In this document: in pieces, positions 12,491 to 23,519 of the stretch
Position numbering within the stretch: the first letter of the stretch is position 1
Layout: each line of letters opens with the position of its first letter
Assembly: GCA_029721435.1 (NCBI GenBank)
Contig: CM056577.1
Coordinates: forward strand, 115,132,219-115,196,218
Origin: Gymnothorax reevesii
Lineage: Eukaryota; Chordata; Actinopteri; Anguilliformes; Muraenidae
Length of the DNA: 64,000 nt
Direction of reading: 5' to 3'
Notes under the pieces: model-generated
What the model saw: the letters and a program-made list of their open reading frames with translations, nothing else
What the model was told of the DNA's origin: nothing
Databases searched by the model: none
Program-made: the position numbers and the translations under genes

Positions 12491-13723
12491 GAACACTAGA
12501 TTGCTGATGATGTCATATTTACATTATCCAGTGAAGTGAAGCACCCGGCCGCCATATTGATACACCCAACTTCTTCATATAAATGAATGGTTTCCTATGA
12601 GGCCAACTTCAAATAAGTCGATATAAGCGTTAAAACGCCAAGATGTGCAGCTGTCTTTTGCAGCAATATTCATTTGAAGGGCTGTAATAAAACTTTTCAT
12701 GTGTAAGTTAACGTAGAAACGCAAATTTGTCACTTTACTAACAAAAATCCTGTTTGCTGCTAGCTAGCTAATTAGCCGTCCCATTGACTTGAATAGACCG
12801 CTGACTAAAATCTAACGCTAGCGATTGATAACGGTCACCAGCGAGCTGCCTCGGTACTCTTAACGTCGCGGGGACTGCACTGAGTTAGCAGTTAATAAAA
12901 TTAACAAGGTGGCAAACAAGCTAGCTTCTTGCAATTGACATTCAACGAAAATATTTCTTTACTGCGTAATATTTTAAACTGAAGTCACTTTGTCTGTTCG
13001 TGGGCTACAGAGTTCCAAAAGACAAGGAGGGGAGAAAGGCTTGGCTGTTAGAAATCAGGAGGAAAAAAAAACTTTCTCTATCCCCTCGATCCGAGATTTC
13101 TCTTCTTCTACTTCTGCTTCGGAGCTGGGCAGTGATCATTTTTGAGAGCAGTGTTTTAACATTAACGGGACAAGGGCAAAGATGAAGCTTAGTAAAGGAG
13201 TAGCCAGGGTTAACTAGCGCTTCTTTTTAATAACGCTGGCATTAGCCATATGATTCAATATAAACAATTTAGTTGACGGAAAATGTGCTCAATCAGGGTA
13301 CAGTAAAGTGAGGAAACCAGAGAGTAATATAACAACGTATACGGACGCTTCTTACAACGGCAAATATTGCTAAGCAATTATTTTATCAGAGGGTCATTAA
13401 AAGTCTCGGTCACGTTAGCTTAACTTTTCTGCTTGGACTTTAACGTTGACACCTAGTCACATTTCGATCTTCGCTTTAGAAAGTGTTCCGCTTTCCATCC
13501 ACCGAAAAGCACATATTTAGGGAGACAAAATGTTGCTCTGCACAGTGATACCAAAATAACACCAATTCACATGCAAGTGTTTTTGAAAATGTAATTTTAA
13601 AGTAGGCGAAAATGAATGGGAGTCTATGAGAGAATTTTACTTCCGGGTGTATATGCTCTTAGAACAGATGCTTCACTTGAGCATACCCTATCAGCAATGT
13701 AGTGTTCTATATATATATCTATG
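12437..13723 (+). mobile_element. P-element-like non-autonomous DNA transposon with THAP remnant and 8-bp TSD
   Basis: Both ends carry an inverted repeat: CAT, an AT-rich run, then TAGAACACTAGATTGCTGAT on the left. The right end reverse complemented has TAGAACACTACATTGCTGAT. The copies of CTCTATTG at 12429-12436 and 13724-13731 form an 8-bp target duplication. Unit 2 of the surrounding tandem repeat gives the empty site and confirms the junctions. The left AT run has expanded to about 50 bp. A 1.29-kb length and a THAP-like stretch suggest an internally deleted P-element (THAP9-type) relative. A hAT origin would also fit an 8-bp duplication. Confidence 0.75.
13000..13190 (+). pseudogene. THAP-domain-like exon fragment inside the P-like element
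   Basis: The frame reads YRVPKDKEGRKAWL from about 13004, matching the THAP zinc-finger pattern in which an aromatic-x-x-PKD block is followed by R-x-x-W. Downstream, GSDHFESS at about 13127-13150 resembles the CSEHF block, with Cys replaced by Gly. A TACAG just before the block could be an ancestral splice acceptor. The N-terminal C-x-x-C half of the domain is absent here and the middle looks frame-disturbed. THAP domains are the DNA-binding domain of P-element transposases. The match is by eye and moderate. Confidence 0.45.
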
Positions 13724-14041
13724 CTCTATTGGTGTCTTGCCAGATGTTCCTCTGTTTGCATTCAGCATTCTTGCTGATTTACCTGTAACCAGGGGACAAG
13801 GTCACGCATGCTTGCATGAATTCAAAAGAAATGCGACAGGCTTCTTGCTACACATTCCCTTCTCACATAGTATATTTCCTTCATATCAAGTCGCTCTAGA
13901 AGTGTTTTGCCAGGTGTTCCTCTGTCTGTATTCAGCAGGCGGCTGAGCTCCCTATACCTAAAGGAGAAGGTCACACATGCATGCGTGAATTCAAAGAAAA
14001 TGTGACATGCGTATCGCAACAGTCTCATATCTTATATAGTG

Positions 14042-15480
14042 CAACCCTAATTCTGAAATAGTTGGGACAAAGTGTAAATTGTGAATAAAATCAAAACACA
14101 ATGACTTTCAAATCACACCAGCCAGTATTTTATTCACAATAGAACCGAGATAACATAGCAATTGTTGAAACTGCGAAATTTTACGATTTTATCCTCAAAA
14201 TGAGCTCATTTCAAATTTGATGGCTGCTAAAGGTCTCAAAGAAGTTGGGACAGGGGCCTGTTTACCATGGTGTAGCATCCCCTCTTCTTTTTAACACAGA
14301 GTGGAGGCGTCTGGGCATTGAGGAGACAAGTTTCTTGAGTTTAGCCATTGGAATTTGATCCCATTCTTGTTTAATACAGGCTTCCAGCTACTGGAGAGGT
14401 TTGGGTCTCCTTTCACAGACTTTTTGTTTAATTATACTCCAATTGTTCTCAATTGGTGAAAGATCAGGACTGCAGGCAGGTCAATTCAGCACACAGAATT
14501 TTCTACTACAAAGCCATGCTGTTGTAATAGCTACAGTATATGGTTTTGCATTGTCCTGCTGAAATACACAAGGCCTTCCCTGGAGTAGATGTCATCTGGA
14601 GGGGAGCATATGTTGTTCTAAAACCTTTATATACCTTTCAGCATGCATGGTGCTTTTTAAAACATACAAGTTTCCCACTCCATATGCACTAATGCATTCC
14701 CCTACCATCAGAGATGCTGGCTTTTCAACTGATCACTGATAACAGGAGGGGTGGTCTTTCTCCTCTTTAGCCCGGAGGACACGACGCCTATGATTTCCAA
14801 CAAGAATGTCAAATTTGGACTTGTCTGACGACAGGACACTTTGCCACTTTGCTACAGTCCGTTTTAAATGAGCTTTGGCCCACAGAAAACGGTGGTGCTT
14901 CTGGATCATGCTCATGAATGGCATCTTTTTTGCATGATAGAGTTGTAGGTGACAACTGTGGATGGCACGGCAGACTGTGTTTACAGACAGTGGTTTCTTG
15001 AAGTATTTCTGGGCCCATTTAGTAGTGTCAATGACAGAATCATGCCGATGAGTGATGCAGTGGCGTCTGAGGGCCCGTAGATCACCGACATTCAGTAAAG
15101 GTCTTCGCCCATGTCCCTTACACACAGAGATTTTTCCAGTTTCTCTGAATCTTTTGATGATGTCTTGCACTGTTGATGATGAGACCTTCAAAACCTTTGC
15201 AATTTTGAGGTTGAGGAACATTGTTTTTAATGTCCACAAGTTTTTTACGCAAGCCTTCACAGATTGAAGAGCCTCTAGCTAGCTTTACTTCTGAGAGACT
15301 CAGCCTCTCTTAGACATCCCTTTTACAGCCAATCATGTTACACACCTGATGCCAGTTAAGTCAATTACTTGCTAAATATTCTTTCAGCTGATTCTCTTAT
15401 ATATTAATTGCTTTTTCAGCCCTTTTTTGCCTGTATCCCAACATTTTTGAGACCTTTTGCAGCCAAAAAATTTGAAACTT
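14042..15480 (-). mobile_element. Tc1-like transposon, right terminal repeat lost (copy B)
   Basis: The left end matches the terminal repeat of the full copy at 49.75-51.35 kb (CAACCCTAATTCTGAAA, then GTTGGGACAAAGTGTAAA). The last part that should mirror it is missing: homology stops near 15480 at TTTGAAACTT. The transposase lies on the - strand. The insertion sits in the 170-bp tandem repeat, since a third repeat unit resumes at 15621. Confidence 0.85.
14300..15260 (-). pseudogene. Tc1 transposase pseudogene, copy B
   Basis: An uninterrupted 175-residue frame at 14733-15260 covers the helix-turn-helix region ([20 protein letters not shown]) through to the first catalytic Asp region ([11 protein letters not shown], where the family has WSDES). 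The second catalytic block, FQQDNAKP, is still readable at about 14540-14570 and a SPDLSPIE-like block near 14450. These lie in other frames after disruptions, so no full-length protein can be made. The N-terminal half is one of the better preserved in the window. Confidence 0.8.
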
Positions 15481-15482
15481 CC

Positions 15483-15620
15483 GCATCAGGAGCAGCATGG
15501 TGTTTAGTGTCTTGCTCAAGGACACTTCAACACATTCTTTAGAAGAGCTAAGGATCAAACTAGGAACCTGCTGATTCCTAGCCTAGCAGCTCTACCTCCT
15601 GATCCATGCCACCCCACAAT
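15483..15620. repeat. Short interspersed repeat fragment next to the truncated Tc1
   Basis: A segment with GTGTCTTGCTCAAGGACACTT and, further on, a CCTAGC-rich tail. This wording recurs in many fish genomes from memory, so I treat it as a repeat fragment. It lies exactly between the broken Tc1 end and the resumed tandem repeat, so it may have arrived with, or after, the loss of the Tc1 right end. Confidence 0.35.
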
Positions 15621-15799
15621 TTCCTCAATATCAAGCCACTTCAAGAGCATCTTTCCAAATGTTCCTCTGTCTATTCAGAAACCCATACATATATCTAGTA
15701 CTCAAAAGGTATGCAAAATGCTGGCGGCTGCAAATTGATCCAGGTCACTCCATTCCATTCACATTATAGAGGGTGACTCAGCTCACCTGCTCTCTTCAG

Positions 15800-16370
15800 G
15801 AGCGCGGGTTTGGGGGTTGTGATCTCCGGGCCTGTCCTGTAATAAACGTTTAAATCTGACGTAAGTGTCCTGACAGAAATGAAGTCTTAGGCGTTACTCC
15901 AGTCAGGCACGGTAGTCAGGCTGCTCACGAGCCTGTTTGTGTCCAATCATTCTTAACTTAACTCATTCTTAACTTTAGCTCCTCCCACCTAATTGGTGAG
16001 CTTTTATAACCAAGGCAGTGTTCCTGCATTTCTCTGGCGCTGTGCCCTCTACACTGCTTGTATTTGAGTTATTAAGAAATATATTTCTCATCTCCCTCAA
16101 CCTCCCCAGACTCCTCCTTTATAAATTTATTGTTTATCTTAAGCAGCACTTGTTCATATCATGTTCATTAACTTAAACTTCTACGAGATTTAAAATGACC
16201 TCAGGCTCAGCCGGGGAGGTTGTGATCTCAGGAACTGTTTGTGTCATGCTTGCTTAGATTGCTCCAGAGCATCACTTGAGTAGAGTCACCGCCAAACTCA
16301 AATGCAGGTCGTCCTGCAATAAATAATTTAATTTGACCTGACCTGAGTGTCCTGACTGAAACTTTAAAAG
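15800..16370. repeat. Pair of diverged direct repeats about 430-480 bp apart
   Basis: GGTTGTGATCTC, then CCTGTAATAAA, then TAAGTGTCCTGACAGAAA at 15818-15880 recurs as GGTTGTGATCTC, then CCTGCAATAAA, then GAGTGTCCTGACTGAAA at 16224-16362. Both copies carry an AATAAA-type signal. A remnant of LTR-like ends or an old segmental duplication would both fit. No coding sequence lies between them. Confidence 0.5.
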
Positions 16371-17124
16371 TAAGTCAACCAACTGCAAAACATTTTTGAG
16401 TTCAATTCAAATTCCAAGTTTCTTCCAAAAGCAGTTTGAGCCATAACTGGGACTTGAAGTTGAGCAAACTCAAGAATGCTTAACAGCCGGTTGCCTGACT
16501 TTTTTCAGTTTAGACAACTTTTTTTATTTTGTATCATGTTGATGGGACTCAGTCAAAAAGACCTTGGCCAGCACTTACAGGAGTTTCTTAAGCAGAGACT
16601 GTTAACGTTGGCACTGGGGACCCCCTGTGTAGACTGGCCTTTGTTCCAACCACAATTGCAATCCCAGAATCTTACCAAGGTGTTAATTTTTTCTTAATTG
16701 CACTATTCATACAAGGATCATTTCGCTTTTTAAGCAAAATTGTGTCAGAATTAGCTGCACACACCCTGAACAATGAAACAGCATACACAGGGTGTCCCCA
16801 AGATTGACACTGGGAATCACTGCTCTTGTGTTCACGTTGCCAGGGAGTTGTGAGCTAGAATGGTTGCAGTTCCAATAAATGGCAGTTCTTTGTTGACACT
16901 CCCTCACCCCCACCAAGCCATTCACTTCTGTCACCTCATCTAGGTGTGAAATGAGCCTTTACTTTTGTTCATTTTTACATTCACACACACACATGTGTGT
17001 GTGTGTGTAAGTAAGATTATGAAATTATTGGTTATGAAACCAATCTTTTCATGAAAAAACTGGAGTTTAGTGCTCTCCCTTTCATGAAATGTCTAGGTTC
17101 ACAATCTGACTGCTGTAACATATA
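16371..17124. other. Intergenic sequence with a (CA)n(TG)n palindrome
   Basis: I see no gene. At about 16982-17008, ACACACACACATGTGTGTGT is a perfect alternating purine-pyrimidine inverted repeat able to form a cruciform or Z-DNA. Confidence 0.55.
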
Positions 17125-18702
17125 CAAAACCCAAAACCAGTGAAGTTGGCACGTTATGTAAACCATAGATAAAAAAAGAATACAATGATTTGCAAATCCT
17201 TTTCAACTTATATTCAATTGAATACACTTTAAAGACAAGATGTTTAATGTTCAAAATGAGAAACTTTATTATTTTTTTTTTGCAAATAATCATTAACTTT
17301 GAATTTAAAGGCAGCAACACATTGCAAGAAAGTTGGCACAGGGGCCTTTTTACCACTGTGTTACATCGCCTTTCCTTTTAACGACACTCAGTAAACGTTT
17401 GGGAACTGAGGAGACCAATTTTTGAAGCTTTTCAGGTGGAACTCTTTCCCATTCTTGCTTGATGTACAGCTTAAGTTGTTCAACAGTCCGGGGTCTCCGT
17501 TGTCATATTTTACGCTTCATAATGCGCCACACATTTTCAATGGGAGACAGGTCTGGACTACAGGCAGGCCCGTCTAGTACCCGCACTCTTTTACTACGGA
17601 GCCATGCTGTTGTAACACGTGCAGAATGTGGCTTGGCATTATCTTGCTGAAATAAGCAGGGGTGTCCATGAAAAAGACGTTGCTTGGATGGCAACATATG
17701 TTGCTCCAAAACCTATATGTACCTTTCAGCATTAATGGTGCCTTCACATATGTGTAAGTTGCCCATGCCTTGGGCACTAATACACCCCCATACCATCACA
17801 GATACTGGCTTTTGAACTTTGCGCCTATAACAGTCCGGATGGTTCTTTTCCTCTTTGGTCCGGAGGACACGACGTCCTCAGTTTCCAAAAACAATTTGAA
17901 ATGTGGACTCGTCGGACCACAGAACACTTTTGGAAGCCGGCGGCGTTTCTGGGTGCTGTTGATAAATGGCTTTCGCTTTGCATTGTAAAGTTTTCACTTG
18001 CACTTGCAGATGTAGCGACGAACTGTAGTTACTGACAGTGGTTTTCTTAAGTGTTCCTGAGCCCATGTGGTGATGTCCTTTACACACTGATGTCGGTTTT
18101 TGATGCAGTACCTGCAGATGCCTGAGGGATCGAAGGTCACGGGCATTCAATGTCGGTTTTCGGCATTGTCGCTTACATGCAGTGATTTCTCCAGATTCTC
18201 TGAACCTTTTGACGATATTACTGACCGTAGATGATGAAATCCCTAAATTTCTTGCAAAAGCTCGTTGTGGAATGTTGTTTTTAAACTGTTCGACAATCAG
18301 CTCACACATTTGTTCACTAAGTGGTGACCCTCGCCCCATCCTTGTTTGTGAAAGACTGAGCATTTCAGGGAAGCTGCTTTTATACCCAATCATGGCACCC
18401 ACCTGTTCCCAATTAGCCGATTCACCTGTGGGATGTTCCAAATACGTGTTTGATGAGCATTCCTCAACTCTCTCAGTCTTTTTTGCCACTTGTGCCAGCT
18501 TTTTTGAAACATGTTGCAGGCATCAAATTCCAAATGAGCAAATATTTGCAAAAAAATTACAAAGTTTACCTGTTCGAACATTAAGCAACTTGTCTTTGCA
18601 GTGTATTCAATTGAATATAGGTTGAAAAGGATTTGCAAATCATTGTATTCTGTTTTTCTTTACGATTTACACAACGTGCCAACTTCACTGGTTTTTGGTT
18701 TT
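17125..18702 (-). mobile_element. Near-complete Tc1-like transposon (copy C)
   Basis: The left end, CAAAACCCAAAACCAGTG then AAGTTGGCACGTT, is mirrored at the right end (CACTGGTTTTTGG before 18702). The similarity continues inwards for about 200 bp, through the ATACAATGATTTGCAAATCC and ATTCAATTGAATA blocks. Long inverted ends with inner repeats are typical of fish Tc1 elements of the Sleeping-Beauty type of organisation. A length of about 1.58 kb is normal for the group. The transposase runs on the - strand and is broken. Confidence 0.9.
17503..18345 (-). pseudogene. Tc1 transposase pseudogene, copy C
   Basis: Reading on the - strand from about 18345, MGRGSPLSEQM starts the protein. A helix-turn-helix follows (ISSSTVSNIVKRFRESGEIT), then the first catalytic Asp in WSDESTF near 17900. 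After a disruption, the frame at 17503-17709 holds FQQDNAKPH with the second Asp, and DLSPIENVW with the catalytic Glu. All three DDE residues are thus visible, but in at least two frames. The protein would cut and paste its own element through the DD34E mechanism. This copy cannot. Confidence 0.85.
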
Positions 18703-18822
18703 AAATATACATATATATAAATGAATATTTTGCCCACTGGGACTTGGGCTAATGCTGCATCACAGAATATAAAGTGATCTGACACAGAACAAAATATCTG
18801 AGCATTGATTTGGTCCATTAAT

Positions 18823-18823
<1 letters not shown>

Positions 18824-18888
<65 letters not shown>
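18824..18888. repeat. (CA)n(TA)n compound microsatellite
   Basis: About 13 CA units followed by about 19 TA units. It separates Tc1 copy C from the next Tc1 remnant. Confidence 0.95.
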
Positions 18889-18889
<1 letters not shown>

Positions 18890-18904
18890 CACAAACACAA
18901 TCCC

Positions 18905-19615
18905 TACCCTTATGTTGCCAGAACAGCTCCATCAAATCTCCAAACTCATATCAATTCCCAAACTCATGGTTTCCCAGCAGAACATTTCCCACAGTATGAC
19001 ACCACCCCCCCCTCCACTCCCAACCCCACCAGCTTGTCTCCCTCCCACAGTGCATGCGGGTGCCATCTCTTCCCCAAGTATATGGTGCACACGTACGCTG
19101 CGTTTGCACATAATGCAAAACAAAATGGGACTGACTGGGCGAAGCAAACTTCTTTAACTGCCACAAGGTCCAGTTCTGATGCTCGTTTGCGCAATAGGGG
19201 TGCTTTCAGTGGTGGGTCAAAGTTAGAGTGGGGATGCTCACTGGTCTGCAAGCTATAGAGTGCAGCACACAGCAGGGTGTGATGCACCGTATGTTGTGAC
19301 ACATTCCTTACGTAAATATTATTGAAATCCTTAGCAGCTTGTGCCACAGTCGCCCTTTTGTTGGTTTGGACCAGACGAGGTTGGCTTCACTGTGCATTAA
19401 TGAACCTCGGGCACCCAAAACCCTGCCACAGGTCCATAGTTTGTCCCGCCATGGCCCACTGTCAGTGTGTACTCACATCTGCAGAGGGAGGCCATCACAG
19501 GCCTTGCCATCCCAGAGATGCTATGAAGCACTCATCTGGCCCTATTAATTTGGCCCTTGTCAAAGTTGTTCTGTACCCATTTCTCCCAGATCCGACACAT
19601 TGAATATGAGAACCA
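18905..19615 (-). mobile_element. Tc1-like transposase remnant (different subfamily)
   Basis: The - strand reads GTVAQAAKDFN, then VRNVSQHTVHHTLL, then LLRKRASELDL, then a glycine-rich GGGVILWEMFCW block. These match the middle of a Tc1 transposase up to the VMVWG region between the first and second catalytic Asp. No terminal repeat is visible. The frames are broken and the G-rich block has expanded. The wording differs from the other Tc1 copies, so it is a separate family. Confidence 0.7.
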
Positions 19616-22060
19616 ACTGTTCACTAACTGTTCAAGATCTGTTTACCGTCCTTTACATGTGCTGGTCTTATGAGATAATCAACATTATATTTCAAATTCT
19701 GCATGTGTCTTTGTGCTTTCCTCTCTTAGGTCTCTCCCCAGACCATTGCTTGTCCTCTCACAGTCGTCCCCCTTTCTGCTCCTCAGTATGCAGTATTACC
19801 TTGCACTCCACACCCATAGTCTCTCTTTGCATTCTTATTCTAATGAGACCTTTGTGCAGTTATACAAAGCAATTTTTTGACATTCATACACGTCCATCGT
19901 CATGGCAATGAATGCCTGAATGACAAACTGGGACAGAGAGGACAACTGCGGGCAGGTATTCTTAAAAGAATGCTCACACATGCCTCTGCAGACAAGATAT
20001 ACTACACTGAAAACGTTAAATGAGGCTAAAACTATTTAATAAATGTTCAGATGCATATTGTCAATCAATGTCACAGAGCGAGGTATTATAGAATGTGCAT
20101 GTTATATTCCAGTCAGAAAAATAATCAAGACAACATTAAGGAATGCTCTAGATATTATGTCTAATACGTAGCAGCTTTCACAGATGGGGTTGCCGCAAAA
20201 CTTATCTTGAAAAATAATCCTCAAAGCAGTGTGTATTTTAAAAACTACTTGTTTTGGCAGAGGCGCCCACTAACAAAAACTCTCTGCAGTTGGAATTCTG
20301 TACGCTGTGCCAAACTGCATCTCTGGTCAATGGCTCATGTTAATCCTCAAATTGTTTCTGAAATGAGCGAATCAATTATTTTGAGAGCCTTCCCTGTTAA
20401 GAAGTAGGAAACTTTTTTTTTCATTACTTTCCATGTTACTGTTTGGCCAAGAGTGCACACATGCAGACGTCACAGTCCTCTTCTTTCCCAGGGTTTATGC
20501 CGTGTCTCAGAGCTTGTCTTGTTTCTGAAGATTCCCCCGCTGCAGCACCTGTGAACTAAGCAGATTGGCTCAGTGAGAGAAGAAACAATTCAGAATGTAT
20601 TCCTCTCAATCCTATAATAACTGCTCAACAAGCTGGGAGAGCAGGAGGACCGATTAGTTTGTTTACATACCATATAGTGAATGAGCTTCAGCCACTAAAA
20701 TACAGAATGTCACTCCAAAAGCAGTGAGCATTTCAAATTCTTTCAACAGATGGAGAAGAGCAAATCAGCTTCAACCCTTCAATCATACTTCATATGCAGC
20801 CAGCAAATCTCTCAGAAAGACTGTCACAGCAATGGAGAGTCAATGCACCCTTTCTTTCTCTCATCCTTCCAGCTGCCACATTACGCTCTGAGCAGTATGA
20901 TAGCTTCGGAGCAATGCACTGTCTATATGTTAGCTTCTCGATTCGCCGATTCAATGGCTCCATTCATTTTGCTGCCACTCACAGAGAGCATGGCCTTTGT
21001 CCTGTTACTGCATCCCATTAAAATTGTTCAAACGGCTTGCGGATCACAAAATAGTGGCCATTTTCTGTTCCCTCTTCCTTTTACAGTTTCTACAGCCTAT
21101 CAGGTCGTCCACCTGACTCATTCGCTGAGAATAGTTTTGGCTCCAAGTGGTGATGAACGTATATTTTGTATCTGAATTAGTATCTATGCTATTTTGATTG
21201 TGATTATTATTATTATTATTACCAACCGAGGTACGCACATATATCTCATAAAATCCCATTAAATACTTCACGAGCGATAATCTAAGGTCCGTATATCCCG
21301 AACAAAACGTATGGAGGACCAGTATCGTTGTCAGATCAGGAATGCGCTACAGCAAACACGCTGTAACAGAAAGGCGCGGCGAGTATAGAGAAGCAGTCGA
21401 AGATGTTGATTTTCCATTGTTCTTCAACAACGAGTCTGGCGGGGCGCCAATGCTCGCCGCTGGCTATACGTGTTCAATGACCTCTCTATCATTCCAGAGA
21501 GATGTGGTTCCCATTTAGTTTCTTCAATGGGCGAAAATGCTCGGGTATGTCGCGTTCATTTATCTCGCCGTTGAAGGCGGGGTAAAGGGCAGTTTACCTC
21601 ATAATTATGTCCCTATTTCATTTATATTTGTAGCCTTTGGTGAATTATATCTCTGCGCAATTAGGATTGAAAGATGACTTAGGCTACTGATTTGTGCATC
21701 GAAGCTGAATGTCGACTAAGACACACGCACATTGTTCAGATAGCGTCGAAAAGATTTGAAATGGCAAGCAGACACTGGATAAATTTAACTTCAAGATTAT
21801 GAAGCAATTCCAAACCCCCAGCTGAAATATCAGAAGCGTGGCAGTTCGCACGTCTCCAGCGGATTGATAAATCCGCGAACTTCGTTTGGATCGATACTGA
21901 GTATAAAGTTAAAGAAAGGCAGGATTAATTTATATCTCAAAAATGAGAAAAAGAGACACTGAACTGGCGAGTGAGTAATGGGCTGCTAAATGTTCCAAAA
22001 AAAAAAAAAAAAACCCCACAAAAACAGTCGTATTGTTTTCTTTGAGCGGTGACTTAAGTA
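19616..22060. other. Intergenic sequence upstream of cited4
   Basis: I see no gene. The 141-residue frame at 20750-21175 (+) has no recognisable domain and overlaps other open frames. A short TTA trinucleotide run lies near 21196-21219 and a 17-base A run near 21998-22014. The last 800 bases are non-repetitive, and the cited4 promoter may extend into them. Confidence 0.45.
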
Positions 22061-22063
22061 GGG

Positions 22064-22160
22064 CCAATCAAAAGAAAGAGTCCAGAGAGTTACAGCTCCT
22101 CCTCTCCGGCTCTGCCTTTTGCACATGTATATAATCTCTCAGTTGACCCAGAAATCAAGG
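22064..22160 (+). promoter_or_regulatory. Probable cited4 promoter (CCAAT box and TATA box)
   Basis: GGCCAATC at 22062-22069 lies about 60 bp before TATATAA at 22128-22134, which places transcription start near 22160. A CTCCTCCTCTCCGGCTCTGCC stretch lies between the two boxes. A splice-donor match follows at 22295 and a matching acceptor lies just before the cited4 start codon. All are motif calls, and transcript data would settle them. Confidence 0.55.
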
Positions 22161-22294
22161 TCTGTTTCAGGAAGCGAGGTGGATGTTATGAGGCCAGCGC
22201 TTGGAATACTTTCTCCATCTCTCGACCATTGTATGAAGAAATAGGAGTGACAAAAACTGATACTGGTCTTAACGATAATATCAAAAAGCTGCAG
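22160..22294 (+). other. cited4: Probable 5' non-coding exon 1 of cited4
   Basis: It runs from about 26 bases past the TATA box to GCTGCAG followed by GTATGT at 22295, a good vertebrate donor. It contains no start codon that would lead into the cited4 frame. A 5' untranslated exon followed by a single coding exon is a plausible CITED gene layout. Confidence 0.5.
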
Positions 22295-23506
22295 GTATGT
22301 ATACGAATACATTAGCGTATAGTGTAGAATAAATTTGCATGCATTTTTTTTTGCAGATAAATCTGAATTACGTGGCCCCTGCAAAATATACTTACTCAGC
22401 GTGTGGTCGCAAGCTAAATATCCACCGCTGAAATTGTTTTATATGCTTATTAAATCGTAAGATTATATCGAGAAGTGTCTTGTGGAGTCTGCACAATGAC
22501 AGCCACGCAAGGATTAGAGTACTTCATACATGCTTAGGGGTAGTATATTCGATATACATTTAATAGGATCTGCAGGTCTATTCCATTTAAGTTGCGTGGA
22601 TCAACGTATGAAAATTCTGCGGTATTTTATCCGCTGATGCGCCTCTCGGTTGTGTGAAAGACCACGATAAGAGGCACCGAGAGTTCAAATCGCAAAGGCA
22701 GAGTGAAAAATATGAATCCTGGGAGATTGGAGCTATGGTTGTCTTTGTTTGCAAGTGATCGAGGTGAGAAAATGTCACTAAACTTCATGACTTCAAGCAC
22801 AGCAAGGAAGGCTGAAACCCTGAGTGTTGTCTGGCTATTGCACTTCAGTGTTAACTGGAACCACGGCAAGATATGTGCTTAACAATTTAGTAGTCTAATG
22901 GAGAAATGGTGACTAATTCACTGCAGTATTGGTTTCCGATAGATTTTGACTCGGATTAACAAGATTATCACGTTGTGTCTATATGTAGGCTTACTTCATT
23001 ATATTATTTTATTTATTCTGAATATGAAAACCATTTTTACGGCTTTGTGGTTTGGTTTGTATGTGCAATTCAGTAAGTGTCACGGACAGTCCAGGATAGG
23101 GCCTTATGGGTCTGAGCTCAAAAATCAGTACTTCGTCAAAGAAGCTTCAGAGTCTCGATACACTTCCTGTTTTTGATTGAACCCCATGATGGCGAGGCCT
23201 TGCGCGTAAAACGCCGGACACTTCGCCCGTTGCACCTTTCTTGCCGTTATTTCCATTTGTGTTACTAGTTCCTCTGAAAAATAGTCCTCTTGAATACCAA
23301 GACTTGACATGCCAATCTTGCATTTCCTTAGAAGTAACTGGAAGCAGATAGCATTTAGACTTGCAGAGGGCCCATCTTCATTTGTTGTGTTTTGCAATAT
23401 CTACCCCAATGACCATTATTTCTTGGGACAAGAAAGCAAACTCACGGCTTTGTTAGCCGCAGCATGTTTTATTTGCAAAGTTAATTGGCTGTTCGTCTCT
23501 CTGCAG
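22295..23506 (+). other. cited4: Probable cited4 5'-UTR intron
   Basis: The donor GTATGT is at 22295. The acceptor is CTCTCTGCAG, ending at 23506, preceded by a pyrimidine-rich GTTCGTCTCT stretch. The 1.2-kb interior is non-repetitive and has no recognised exon. Confidence 0.5.
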
Positions 23507-23519
23507 AATATTGTGAGGA

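Larger units (their letters stand above)
12411..14041. repeat. 170-bp tandem repeat, first two units, interrupted by a transposon
   Basis: Unit 1 is 12411-12436 plus 13732-13875, about 170 bp once the inserted element and one target duplication are removed. Unit 2 is 13876-14041. Shared landmarks are TTCCTT..TATCAAGTC, then TTGCCAG.TGTTCCTCTGT, then ATTCAGCA, then AAGGTCAC.CATGC, then TGAATTCAAA. A third, partial unit appears at 15621-15681, beyond an inserted Tc1 copy. The array is a small minisatellite hit by at least two transposons. Confidence 0.85.

Noticed and set aside
20750..21175. 141-codon open frame upstream of cited4
   Set aside because: No recognisable domain and no promoter or splice context. 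An overlapping frame is equally open.
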